Assembly (NCBI GenBank): GCA_951804985.1
Contig: OX638133.1
Span: 37,287,963 to 37,351,962 of the forward strand
DNA length: 64,000 nt
Direction: 5' to 3'
From: Dryomyza anilis
Taxonomy: Eukaryota; Arthropoda; Insecta; Diptera; Dryomyzidae
Positions 53,699 through 64,000 of this stretch are shown here, piece by piece; the stretch's first letter is position 1; each line of letters starts with the position of its first letter. The notes beneath the pieces are model-generated. The model did no database searches, was not told the DNA's origin, and saw nothing but the letters and a program-made list of their open reading frames with translations. The translations under genes and the position numbers were made by a program.

Positions 53699-53704
53699 GT
53701 AAGT

Positions 53705-54630
53705 GTGTCAAACGGTCTCAACAACAGGGGGGAAACGATACAATAAAAGAACACGTGCAGTACAAAATGGCTGAGGTTTTACATGATTAATTATTTAACT
53801 GTCGCCCAAGAATTTCGATTTTTTTTCATTTTAAAACATTTTCAATGTTTTACTTTTACAAGAGCATCTGGATATGAAGCGATACTGAACTTCCACGTAA
53901 AAAATATTTATATTTTTTTACTGTTAATTCAAAGAGATCTCTATATAGGTTAAATAAGTTAACTTGTATTTCGAATAAAAACTCAAAATAATTTAATATC
54001 AAGTGGTACACTTTTTGTCAAACACAAAAAATACCTGATGAAATTACGCCAAATAAAAAACATTCAACAGTACTAACCAGGGACTAAAATCCTTTGAAAT
54101 CGGTTCCGGTTATGGTTCGATTATTTTTAAAATAGCGCTTTCGGTAATCGGAACCGAAAACGCTATAGGTTCCACCAAAAATTTAAAAACGGTTCTGATT
54201 CCGTATTAAAATTGTTCAATAGAATGTATACCATCATAGCTGCCAACTTTGTCAGATAAATCTACTTTGTCAGATTGCCCGATAGATAAAAGATATCCGA
54301 TCAGATTTTTTAATTCCGTGTAAGATTTTTTCTTGCAGAAAAGATTTTCTATTGTCACACAGATTTATTTTTGTAATTTTTTTAGTAAAATTTTTTAATT
54401 ACTACGGAATTTTATTTATTATGGGATGAATTTTAATATTTATTTATTTAATTATATTTAATATAGAAATCACTATATTTTTTGCGTTTATATCTATTTT
54501 ATATTTTTTTGTGGGATTTTTCATTGTATGTGTGTTGTTTGTAACATTTTTAGGAATTTCAGATTTATGGTAGATTTTTTAATGCATGCTAGATTTTTTG
54601 TCAGATTTTTAAATGGCTGTTATATGTTTT
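53705..54630. other. AT-rich sequence with GGTTCCGG repeat at 54078-54220
   Basis: 54078-54220 (GGGACTAAAATCCTTTGAAATCGG...) is a copy of the repeat at 10418-10640. 54250-54620 repeats AGATTTTT words (TCAGATTTTT, TAGATTTTTT) in a degenerate way. No gene. Confidence 0.5.
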
Positions 54631-55273
54631 AACTAGCTGGACCCGTGCACGACTCGTGCCAAGATTTTGTAGTTGCAAGGATATGGAGTGATTTTATTAA
54701 TATAAAGAACATTTTTATTATTTATATCTTCTCCGTAAAACGCTTTCCCGTAGAATTCTTCCCGGAAGAATTCTTTCCCGGTAGAATTCTTTCCCGTAGA
54801 ATTCTTTCCCCGTAGAGTTTTTCCCCTTAGAAGTTTTTCCAGTAGAAGTTTTAGTTTGGTGAATTTTATTGTGGTGAGTTTTAGTGTGGTGAATTTTATT
54901 GTGGTGAGTTTTAGTGTGGTGAGTTTTAGTGCGGTGCGTTTTAGTGTGGTGAGTTTCATTGTGGTGATTATTAATGTGGTGTGGTTGCTTTAGTATATAT
55001 TTTTTTTGTATTTGAGTTTTTTGTTTCATCTTTTTAGATTGTGTATGTGCCGAGTTATGTCTTTTTGAAAGTTTAGGTTGTATGGGAGGTGACACGTCCC
55101 TTTGTACAATCCCACCCATATATAGCCTATGACACCCTCCGGATTCTATAGTATCCTGGTGCAAAATTTCAGTTAAATCGGTTCAGCGGTTTAGACGTGA
55201 TGCTGGAACAAACAAACAGACAGACAGACCGACAGACTGACAGACGGACCAAGAGTTTTATATATATATAGAT
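54631..55273 (+). repeat. repeat family R, reference full-length copy
   Basis: Left terminus CTAGCTGGACCCGTGCACGA, then GTTGCAAGGATATGGAGTGA, a core of 15-bp units (CCGTAGAATTCTTTCC type) and 15-bp units (TTTTAGTGTGGTGAG type), then TTTTTTTGTATTTGAGTTTT, GTGCCGAGTTATGTC, TATGGGAGGTGACACG, AAATCGGTTCAGCGGTTTAG, a GACA-like run and terminus ACCAAGAGTTTTATATATAT. The copy at 60885-61975 has the same two ends in inverse orientation but a CAAAAA core. Minus-strand frames here are repeat translations. The class of mobile element is uncertain: non-autonomous, no TIR, perhaps Helitron-like. Confidence 0.8.
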
Positions 55274-55586
55274 TGCATTTCATGTGAAATTTTATTTTCC
55301 TCCGAAATGAAATTTCATATCATCAATTTCCTGGGAAATAGATTTGTTTCGAAATAATTGTTAAATATATTTCGAAAGTTTGACATTGCACACAAAATTT
55401 AAATTTAATTTTAAAATGTTATAAAAATAATATAAATTGAATTGTCTGTAATAATTTGCTGGATTGAGACTTCTTTTGATCCTCTATTGATGTTTGCTAA
55501 TCTGTTGCGGGCTCTTGCATTTCATATCTTTTTGGTGAAGTCGATTAAAGCAAGAAACTACACGGAGTGAACTACTGATAGAAATA

Positions 55587-55775
55587 CGTCGGTCGCTCAA
55601 TTGATTAGGGCTTTGGACTACGAGCCGAATGGTCCCGGATTCAATACCAGCGAATGCAAGATCTTTTCATAGAAAACATTTTACTATCCGACGCTACCTC
55701 GGCAGTCAATGACAAACCTACAAGAGTGAAACATTCGAGTTCTTCAGTTCATTTCCGTACTCAGAATCATTTTTT
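55587..55775 (+). mobile_element. diverged tRNA-derived SINE
   Basis: A-box-like TCGCTCAATTG, GGACTACGAGCCGAATGGTC, B-box-like GGATTCAATACC, then GATCTTTTCATAGAAAACAT and GACGCTACCTCGGCAGTCAA, parallel to the SINE at 46922. Confidence 0.7.
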
Positions 55776-55784
55776 CGCATTCTG

Positions 55785-55960
55785 ACCAGTATTTCTCAAG
55801 TTATCGGACAGACAGACAAACATGGCTAAACGGACTCGAGTCGTGATGCTGATCTAGAATACATATACTTTTCAATACCGGCCACGCCTTCTAGAGGCGT
55901 TACAATATCTGAACAAACTTATTACACCCTGTACCTCATATGTGTAGGGTATACATATTT
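55785..55960 (-). repeat. mini-me-like fragment (element A/B type)
   Basis: GGACAGACAGACAAACATGG CTAAACGGACTCG..., then GGCCACGCCTTCTAGAGGCG and TGTACCTCATATGTGTAGGG, the inverse of the left part of elements A/B with a short GACA remnant. Confidence 0.75.
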
Positions 55961-58364
55961 ACAAAGTGGAAGGGAAGTGGTTTTATGTGTTAATAGTGAT
56001 GATTGCTCCATCAATCACATGAATTTGGTGGAGCGACGCAATAAAATACATTTCGCACTATCCCTACTTATTTTTCTTTCGCAGCTCCTTCTAGGCAGAT
56101 GCTCTTTGTTTCTTGAAATCATCAAATTTCTTTAACCGTTTCAATTTGTCGTAGTATTTCTTGTTTGTCTGAGTCTTGCTCAGGTTTCCTAAGCATCAAA
56201 CGTATGTTTAAGGTTTGAAAATCAAAATTGTTATAATATTTGATTATCGATAAAAAAAAAATGTTTGCTACGTTACAAATACTTTTTGGCTCTGTACACA
56301 GAGATTAATAATTACACTGCTAATTTTTTATTATCTTTAGAAAATAGTCTAAAATTACTCGAAGAAAATTCGGTCTTTAGCTTATATTGACGTACTAGAT
56401 TTTGTGGTAAAAGACTTTTTGGAATTTTTGTTTGCTACGTTACTTTTAAAAAATGCGGTCAAATTCTTTTTCGTTTAAAATGCAGATAAAATTATTTTTC
56501 TTTAATTATTTCATTTAGTTATTTTCAGTTTTCTCTATCTAAGAAAAGTGGATAACATGAAAAAAACCAATTAATTGAATACAACACACCTTTTTCTTGA
56601 GCGTTGCATTTTTGTTAATTTTTATTTTTCAGGAGGCAACCAATAAACTATGATAAATTCACGATTCAAAGAAATAATTTCGCTTGATATTTGTGTCGAT
56701 CGTTACTTTGGGATGTGTACAAATTACAAGTAATAAAAAAACAAGCGAAATTTGAAAAAAAAATGTTTTCTGTGGTTTTATTTCTTGTATTTTGGGCCAT
56801 ATATGTTACAAAATACCAAAAATAATATTGAAATATAAAAAAACAAATTTTTCATACAAAATTTTCAACATTCTACAACATTTTTATACATTACTTTTGA
56901 ATCCGTGACTTTACCACTCTAGTAAAATCTTAAATAATAGATGAAATGTCAACCTTGAACATATATTAAATTAAAAATTTTAAAAAGGTTGCTTTTTGAG
57001 ATATGTTCTTTTGAAATATACTTTGCTTAAAACTGACCACTATTAAAGCAACATGGTATGGATATTTTAAGTCAGCTTTTTGGCAATTTTATTATCTTTA
57101 AAATGAGACTTTTGTGTTTTTTTTTCGTTTACAAAGCTTTAATTACGTTCAATTGATTAACACCACTTTTGTTGAATTTATACAGTTTTTTTTTTCAAAT
57201 TTTAAAGCACCAAATCTCTGAAACCACACCAGCTGGAAAGCTAAAATGTGGCCAATATCTTTATTTTTTATATATAATTCCAAATTTCATCATATTCTGA
57301 GATGGTGCTGCCAATCACTCCGTTGATTTGATATGGAATGACTCATATAGTTAAATTAAACTCAAGTTTAATTATAAATGTTATTTAAAATTGTTTATGG
57401 TTCCAATAATCGATGTCAATTATGTAAAAAATCTTCTTTGTCAGTTTTTTTTTAATCGCCGGTAGATGAAAGATATCTTAACACACGCTGCAAAAAAAAG
57501 GGCTCTCCCAAACATAATTTTGCAGGCATTAACATGTATGTTTTGAATTTTATTTAAACATAATATATAATTGACTGATAAATCATTTCTAAACAGGATT
57601 GTATTGAGGTTTGAACAGTGTTGCAATGAGCTCTGACTTACATTATAATATTGCGGAAACATTTTAATGTTACCCCTTAAAATGGAGCATGTTCTAATGG
57701 AAACATAATAATTACTACATCCAAATAAAATAAATATTTGAACCGAAACATATATATGTTTAACATAAAACATGATTTTAAACGACCTGAATATAAATAT
57801 GTTTCCAGTGAAACATATCAGTTGTTTCAGTACAAAAAGTAGTATGTTTGCATAGAAACATATTTAAATATTTTTTGGAAAAAAAACCTGAAAATAAAAT
57901 AAAAATAAAATGTTGTTTTTTTTTTATTTATTTTGATTAAAAATCATTAAACATGCTCAGTGGAAAATTATAATAATAGAATTCATATACAAATTTTGAA
58001 ATGCGTAAATAAATAATTGGTTTAAAACTGCAAGTACAAGTGACAGCATCAATGAATGCACAATTGCACCAGCAGACGCTAAACCACACTATCCAGACTC
58101 GCTTTATATTTGGTACAGTTTCAGTTGGTCTCAGTACAGCACATAGCGTAGGCAAGGAATTCCCGGAGGCTTTTGTAAAAAAACATGCCAAATTCTGTTT
58201 GAAAAACGAAACACTGATTTTTATTTGTGGTTTTTTTCGCATTAGTTTCAGAAATTATATACTGCACTATATTATACTCTGTTACTATTAGTACTTTTTA
58301 TAACACAATTTATATATTTATTTTATTTACAAATAACAAAATTATTACCGACGCGAACACGTTT
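55961..58364. other. AT-rich unassigned sequence; MITE end at 57290-57352
   Basis: 57290-57352 (TTCTGAGATGGTGCTGCCAA to GGAATGACTCATATA) is the right end of the MITE at 49129. 57520-57870 is rich in inverted AAACATAT/ATGTTT words and may be a decayed MITE. 58030-58220 is less AT-rich; the open frames there (58040-58291 plus, 57937-58242 minus) overlap on opposite strands and show no domain. Confidence 0.4.
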
Positions 58365-58690
58365 TCTCAACGAACAACAAAAGACACGTACGCAGAAAAT
58401 GCCGATCAACAAGTGTCTACATTATATACAAGAATTCATTTTTTGTTTGTTTTCAAACATCAGTATGTTTAAAATGACCCTATACATACTTCAAACGACG
58501 ACAAAAGAGACGTATGTAGAACATTCTGCTCAACGAGTGCCAACTTTGTATACAAGAAGAATGTTGCAAGAATACATTTATTTAAATCCTATTTCTTTTT
58601 TGTTTGTTTTTAAACATCAATATGTTCAAACGATGACAAAAGATGGCGTAGGTAGAAAATGCTGCACAACGTTGACAACTTCGTCAGTCG
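58365..58690 (+). repeat. three diverged tandem units of about 110-140 bp
   Basis: ACAACAAAAGACACGTACGCAGAAAATGC, ACGACAAAAGAGACGTATGTAGAACATTC and ATGACAAAAGATGGCGTAGGTAGAAAATGC-like starts recur, each followed by CAACxAGTGxCxAC and a TTTTTTGTTTGTTTTxAAACAT block. Described here as words of 20 or fewer: ACAAAAGACACGTACGCAG, ACAAAAGAGACGTATGTAG, ACAAAAGATGGCGTAGGTAG. Confidence 0.6.
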
Positions 58691-60232
58691 ATAAATTATC
58701 GAATTAAGACGAGCGTGGCGAACATACATAGTATTTAGATTTGATTAGCATTTTCTGTGATTCGAAACATAGTTTTAATCATGTAAATTGCCAAGAAACA
58801 GTTTATTCAAATGCAATTAAAATTTTATGTTGGTATTGTAACATATTTATGGTACATGTGAAGGATTCTGCTGGACAATATAATAATGTTTACACGTGAA
58901 CAAAAATAAATTCAATTTCGATTATAATTTAATTACACTTCATTCCTAATACATGTATGGTAATTTCGTATTTCTTTTTAATTACATTCAAACATATTCA
59001 AACAAATCTGTTCTATCCGTGCAGCTTTTTGAATTCCTTCTCAGATTATTCTTTTCGAAATGAGAAGCACGGTTGCATATTTTTAGTATTTAAGATAAAT
59101 GTGATGAATTTTAACATGTTATACCTAAATAATAAAAGGTATTTTTAATATAGAAAACAACAGATTTTTTTTTAATAAAAACAGATGTTTAGCCAGAATT
59201 TAGGTTGGCATCTATCGTTCCAATGTTTGAAATAGATTAAAAGAAAACAGTAAAAAGATTAGGTCACATGTAATTTTGAAGTAGAAGAAATAGAGAAATT
59301 TATATAGTTGGAGTAAGTAAGAATTATGAAACCTACCTTTTAAAATGTTCCAGAAGTCCCCAGGGATTATGAATTTAAACTTGCGATCTTGAAATAATTT
59401 CCTTTTATTTGAGTACCCATATGTACAAATGGGTAAGTGAACCGAATTTCAATTTTTTTTTTCGGGCACCATAAGTCGTTTCTTGGCAAAATAATTATTT
59501 TTATATATGTTTCTGTCAGCCATCCATTTTTTGTTTTTAAGACCAGTGCAAAATAAATACATATTGCATTCGGTAGACCTAGAACCCTACTAATTAATTT
59601 TTACATTACTCTATTTTAAGGTCGTCCAAAAACCAACATTTATTTTTAACAATTATTCTTAATTATTATTTTTCTATAATGTTATGAGTTTGTTTTTTAA
59701 AACATTTAATGTCTGTTTATTTAAGGCATAAATAAAATCTTATTTACATTTTTATAATATCCATCATCAAGTTTATTTATTTATGTTCACACTTCTTTTA
59801 TTCCTCCTGTTTTTTTTAGTATTTTATTCCAACTAATAGAAATTCACGTTATCTACCCTTAACCTTCATTTAAATTGTATATCTTTCACACTTTTCTATT
59901 TCTCTTCATATTTTCCTTGTGTACCCTTCATTTATATTGTAAATTTCTGTACGCACGATCTGTAAGACCGTTTATTATGCACAAAAAAACTGCAATGAAA
60001 ACTAAGCCCTCCATTAAAATCATAATCAGCAACTTTGAATGCAGCGCACATTCGCGCGCCATATGCAACACTTTAGCATGCGGCCGCACAGTGTAACTAA
60101 TACGACAATCTTTTCTTGAAATTTAATTTACCCAATGCCCTTCAGTACTTTCAGAATTATATTGATAAATGCTAATGATCCTTACTCGGTAATAAATCAA
60201 AATAATTCAAATATATTCGACATAGCGATGAA
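58691..60232. other. AT-rich unassigned sequence; mini-me-like remnant at 59260-59500
   Basis: 59260-59500 contains AGGTCACATGTAATTTTGAA, GTACAAATGGGTAAGTGAAC and CACCATAAGTCGTTTC, diverged counterparts of the element at 22970. 59990-60100 is less AT-rich. No gene recognised. Confidence 0.45.
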
Positions 60233-60310
60233 GCGTCCGTAGCTCAGAGGTTAGTGCGATTGCCTGCGAGCCGAAAGTTCCAATGTTCAAATCTGGGCTG
60301 GTAATTGGTA
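60233..60310 (+). mobile_element. tRNA-like SINE head
   Basis: A box TAGCTCAGAGG (60240-60250), TGCCTGCGAGCCGAAAG, and a weak B box TGTTCAAATC. Arms do not pair as a tRNA and the SINE body seen at 46922 is not evident, so it is a truncated or different subfamily. Confidence 0.6.
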
Positions 60311-60884
60311 AAATACTTTATGATTTATTATTCATAATTCATGATTAAAATGTCATACATTGTACTAAATATCCATAGCCTCCAAATGGAAAAAGATATC
60401 CAATTTATCCATGAATTTTGCATTTTTTTTTAGTATTATACATAATTTATGAATATAATTCATAAATAAAATAATACGAAAAAATATGTTTTATGAACTC
60501 CTAGTTCATAAATCATCAGTAAACAATTTTCAGCGTGTAGTTTTACAAAAAAAACAGTATTCCTCAAGATTTCAATTTATAAAAGAAACGACAATGTATC
60601 AATTAGTTTTCGAGATATTATGATCTAAATTATTCATTTTTAGATAAGATCAAAATATACAATATGTATTTAAGATGAAACAAATGTATTTAAGAATAAA
60701 TGATATCAGCATCTAATACCTCGTGTAGTGAAATTAATAAAATTAATGGATTTCGCATGGTTTTACAAAAAAAAATACATTCTTAAATATACAGAAAATA
60801 TAGTAGTTGATAGTAGCTAATATTTACTATAAGTATAACGTCAAATCAATGAATATGAAATGAGCTTTTGGGAAGAAAACATAT
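60311..60884. other. AT-rich non-coding sequence
   Basis: TTCATAAAT/ATTTATGAA palindromic words at 60320-60530 suggest an old MITE. No gene. Confidence 0.4.
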
Positions 60885-61975
60885 CTATCTATATATATAA
60901 AACTCTTGGTCCGTCTGTCTGTCAGTCTGTTTGTTCCAGTATCACGTCTAAACCGCTGAACAGATTTGACTGGAAAACGAAGATACTATGTAGTCCGGAA
61001 GGGGACATTGGCTAAATATTGGTGGGATTCGACAACGGAGCGTGGCACCTCCCATACAACCTAAACTTTCAACGCGTTATAACTTGGGACACCAGCTAAA
61101 AAGATAAAACAAAAAACTCAAATACAAAAAAAAATACAAAAGCAAAAATACAAAACCAAAAATCAAACACAAAAACAAAAGCAAAAATCAAATACAAAAA
61201 CAAAAACAAAAGCATGGGCTATCACACAAAATCAAATACAATTAAAAACAAAACAAAAAATTGTAATACAAAAACAAAGCAAATACAAATAACAAAAGCA
61301 GAACCACAAAAACAAAAGCATAAACACAAAATCAGAAGCAAAAGCAGAAACGCAAAATCAAAAGCAAAAACACAAAATCAAAAGCAAAAACACAAAAGCA
61401 AAAAACTAAAACATAGCAAAGACACAAAAATAAAAGCAAAAACCAAAGCAAAAACACAAAAACAAAACCAAAAACAATAGAAAAAACTCAAAATCAAAAC
61501 ACAAAACAAAACACAAAAACTAAAGTAAAAACACAAAAGCAAAATACAAAAACAAAGGCAAAATCACAAAAACAAAAGCAAAAACACGAAAACGAAAGCA
61601 AAGACACAAAATCAAAAACTAAAGCAAAAAACCAAAGAAAAAGCAAAAGCAAAGACACAAAATCAAAAGCAAAACACAAAATAAAAAATAAAAACAAAAA
61701 CAGAAACAGAAAAGCAAAAACACAAAATCAAAAACAAAAACAAAAAATCTTTGCACGGGTCCAAATACACAAAAACATAAAAGCAAAACACATAAAAAAT
61801 AAAAACACAAAAACAAAAAACCTCTTCTTAAATTTACTTATAGTAGAACCCACCAAACAAACTCAATTAGACTATCGAAAATAAATAATAAAAATTTTCG
61901 TTTTATTAATAAAATCATTTCATATCCTTGAATTCATAAAATATTTGCAAGAATCGTTCACGTGTCAAGCTAGTA
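60885..61975 (-). repeat. repeat family R, inverted full-length copy with CAAAAA core
   Basis: Starts ATATATATAAAACTCTTGGT and GTCTGTCTGTCAGTCTGTTT, then CACGTCTAAACCGCTGAACA, GTGGCACCTCCCATACAACC and ACGCGTTATAACTTGG, followed by ~700 bp of ACAAAAGCAAAAACACAAAA-type DNA. It ends CATATCCTTGAATTCATAAA and CGTTCACGTGTCAAGCTAGT. Both ends match the copy at 54631-55273 in inverse; the core does not. Frames through the core are artefacts. Confidence 0.8.
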
Positions 61976-63459
61976 CTTCAATAAAATGTAGTAAAAATAA
62001 ATGCATTATGTAGTCATTTTTATTTAAAGTATTAATTTTCTAAATAACAATTCAATAAATTTACGTATTTCTGTATAAGTATTTTATAAGAACTAGTAAA
62101 TGAATTCAGTTGAAACAAGAGCAATTGTTTTTGGAACTACAAAAAACAATTACAATTACAATTATTTAAAAACATTTAATTTGTTTTTAATACAGAATCA
62201 GTTTGGGTATAGTCTAAACTAAAGTTTAGAATTACTAAATATGTGGTAGGTATTTCTACTATTTTTGAAACATAGTTTTTGTTCGGGAAATCTTTACTTT
62301 TTGACCATCGTATGCTTTGCTGCTAACCACCCCCACTATACTGACCAAGAACAAAAATATGATGCCATTGCATGTCGCTGCTATTTATGCGCCGCTGCCA
62401 CCTCCGTCACCCGCACAATCGCCATTAGCAACAAAGCCCCTGACGAGCGTAACGTGTGGCAAAAAAAACTATTTTAATGGACTCTGCAGCTACGACAGAC
62501 ATCGGGCAGGTCTGCTGATGAACCTATTTAACGGTTATGCCTTTATAGTTTTAGCAATAAGTTTTACATTTTTTTGCTGTAGGTATTCAGTTATTTTTTC
62601 TTTGTGCATGTTTCTTGTTTTTTGTGTCCTGTGGTCGCATGTCCTTTTGCAGTGTGCAATTCGAAGGCTGTGTAGCCTCGTTATTGCTTGGTTGTCGCTA
62701 GTTGTTGCATAACGTCAGGCAGGCGTTTATGATTGAAACTTTGCCACTTCCGGTGTGCAAAGGACATTAAGGAAGGAAATTTCCATAGAAATGTTGGCTG
62801 AAATATAATATGCAGTAAATGCATTTCAAGGACGAAGGACCAGGCAACACCACACACTTTGATTGCGCTGCCAATTAGCGTAATGAGCAGCGCTTTCTCT
62901 GCTAAAAAGTGTTAATACGCTTTCAGTGCCATCGCACTTTTTATAGCTTTTTCTTTGTACTGACTGCAACAGCTTTGCTTAATTTTGTGCTTTTTCGCAA
63001 CGTTGCTTGCTCTATTTTCGGTTATACTGCGTCCGTCTGTTTTAATTTTCAAGCAAATTTAAAGCGACAGCCATTAATTTGAATGGGGTGTCGCTGTAAT
63101 AGCCGCGAATTTTAACAATTTCCTTAGCGCAAGACATTTACGTCTCAAGGACATATGTTTGCAAGAACACATTCAAAATTTAAATTTACTAAGAGTTGGA
63201 AAATTTTAATATCTCTCAAATGAAATTTAATTTAAAGGACCACGAAAGTGAAATAAAAATTTTAAAATTCGTCAAATAATAAATTAAATAACAACCAACT
63301 GCCCTGTCATATCGTGAAATCAAATTCTCACAGACATTCCTAATTCTCCGTTCATGTATTAAAATTCCAAAGTTTTTATTCTCTTATTCAAAATCGACAA
63401 TGTTTTCGAAACTTTTAAAATAAATTTATCAGATATTCTGTTTATTTTTCATTTCTTTA
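61976..63459. other. unassigned, partly host-like sequence
   Basis: 62290-62480 and 62480-63170 are clearly less AT-rich and unique (TGCCACCTCCGTCACCCGCA region). Overlapping frames at 62265-62477 and 62317-62712 are short; the longer one has a hydrophobic stretch (FIVLAISFTFFCC) but no family match. May be host regulatory or UTR DNA. Confidence 0.35.
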
Positions 63460-63635
63460 ACCTGGTCCATGCCCATTTTCAGTACCAGACAGCGTGTATA
63501 AGTAATCTAACTTCGGAATTTCATTTATCCAGCTCTTCTATTTTTACTGTATCCGTGATTACAATAGATAGAAAATAGACAATATAGACGGACATCACCA
63601 AATTAACTGAATAGGTCCCGCTGAACATAAATATA
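63460..63635 (+). repeat. mini-me-like fragment (22970-type)
   Basis: GTATAAGTAATCTAACTTCG, TTTATCCAGCTCTTCTATTT, GACGGACATCACCAAATTAA and CGCTGAACATAAATATA correspond in order to the right part of 22970-23697, with the microsatellite reduced to GATAGAAAATAGACAATATAGACG-like sequence (words GATAGAAAATAGACAATATA). Confidence 0.6.
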
Positions 63636-64000
63636 CACACCGAAAAAAATACTGTATTAAAAATAACTAAAAATGTCTTTAAAATAAATACATATGTATT
63701 TGATTTACGTCCAAAAGCATATGTATTTATTTTTACTAAACTGATGTAGTTGTTTTTATATAGAAAATTACTACATAATTTAACAGCTTTTCTATATAAA
63801 ATTTCAATGTATTTAAAAACCTACATTTTGTCTTTATTTATACGTCCAGAAATATGTAGAGAAATTACTACATATGCCTTTAATTTTACAATAATATGTA
63901 GTTATTTTACTTTGTTGTGATAATTTATTAAATAACATATTTATTTTTATTAATTCGGAAAATTATATGAATGAATATTAATATAATTTTTTTAATACCA
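63636..64000. mobile_element. MITE-like palindromic repeat cut by the window edge
   Basis: Starts TACACACCGAAAAAAATACT (compare TACACCCAGAAAAAAA at 26952 inverse), followed by repeated and inverted ATACATATGTATTT and CTACATATT words. The right end is not within the window. Confidence 0.45.

Overview
The window is AT-rich, repeat-loaded intergenic or intronic DNA from an insect, most likely a higher (cyclorrhaphan) fly. Supporting signs are mini-me-like repeats carrying (GTCT)n microsatellites, tRNA-derived SINEs, many TA- or TTA-flanked MITEs, CAACAACAG-type unique blocks, and short 60-90 nt introns. No complete host gene is recognisable. The only host coding candidates are one possible internal exon near 51.5 kb and one possible GC-rich first exon near 53.6 kb.

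The main object is a complete, compact Polinton/Maverick-type self-synthesising DNA transposon at 35385-45947 (10,563 bp). It is flanked by a perfect 6-bp duplication (GTTTTG), starts with AG and ends with CT, and has ~1 kb terminal inverted repeats (1044 bp left, 960 bp right). The 84-bp TIR difference equals two copies of a 42-bp subterminal repeat. Three of its genes contain small spliceosomal introns: a small protein with a one-codon first exon, a C2H2 zinc-finger protein on the minus strand, and a zinc-finger protein-primed DNA polymerase B whose apparent break is an 88-nt in-frame intron. The remaining genes are a minus-strand overlapping cassette (A32-like packaging ATPase, pX-like small hydrophobic protein, 211-aa conserved-looking protein) and a chromodomain integrase. 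The penton-like gene is cut after 74 codons by the right TIR. No major capsid protein or protease gene fits in the element. It therefore looks like a young, capsid-less Polinton that keeps replication, integration and part of its packaging equipment.

Layout: 1-5.3 kb is AT-rich with purine repeats and one mini-me-like copy. 5.3-7.1 kb is a degenerate repeat leading into a ~160-copy 7-bp array. 7.1-17 kb is unassigned sequence with a fold-back MITE, repeat family R copies and a mini-me. 17.2-25.1 kb is dominated by TTTTTG/CAAAAA-type simple sequence with nested mini-me copies. 27.4-32.4 kb holds two dead Tc1/mariner transposons and their derivatives plus MITEs. 33.5-34.8 kb is an 18-bp minisatellite. 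35.4-45.9 kb is the Polinton. 46.4-50.9 kb holds more R copies, a SINE, a 352-bp direct duplication and MITEs. 51.2-53.7 kb is host-like sequence around a ~136-copy 9-bp array. 54-64 kb is again R, SINE, mini-me and MITE debris with unassigned blocks.

All assignments come from reading the sequence and from recalled family motifs; no database search was run.
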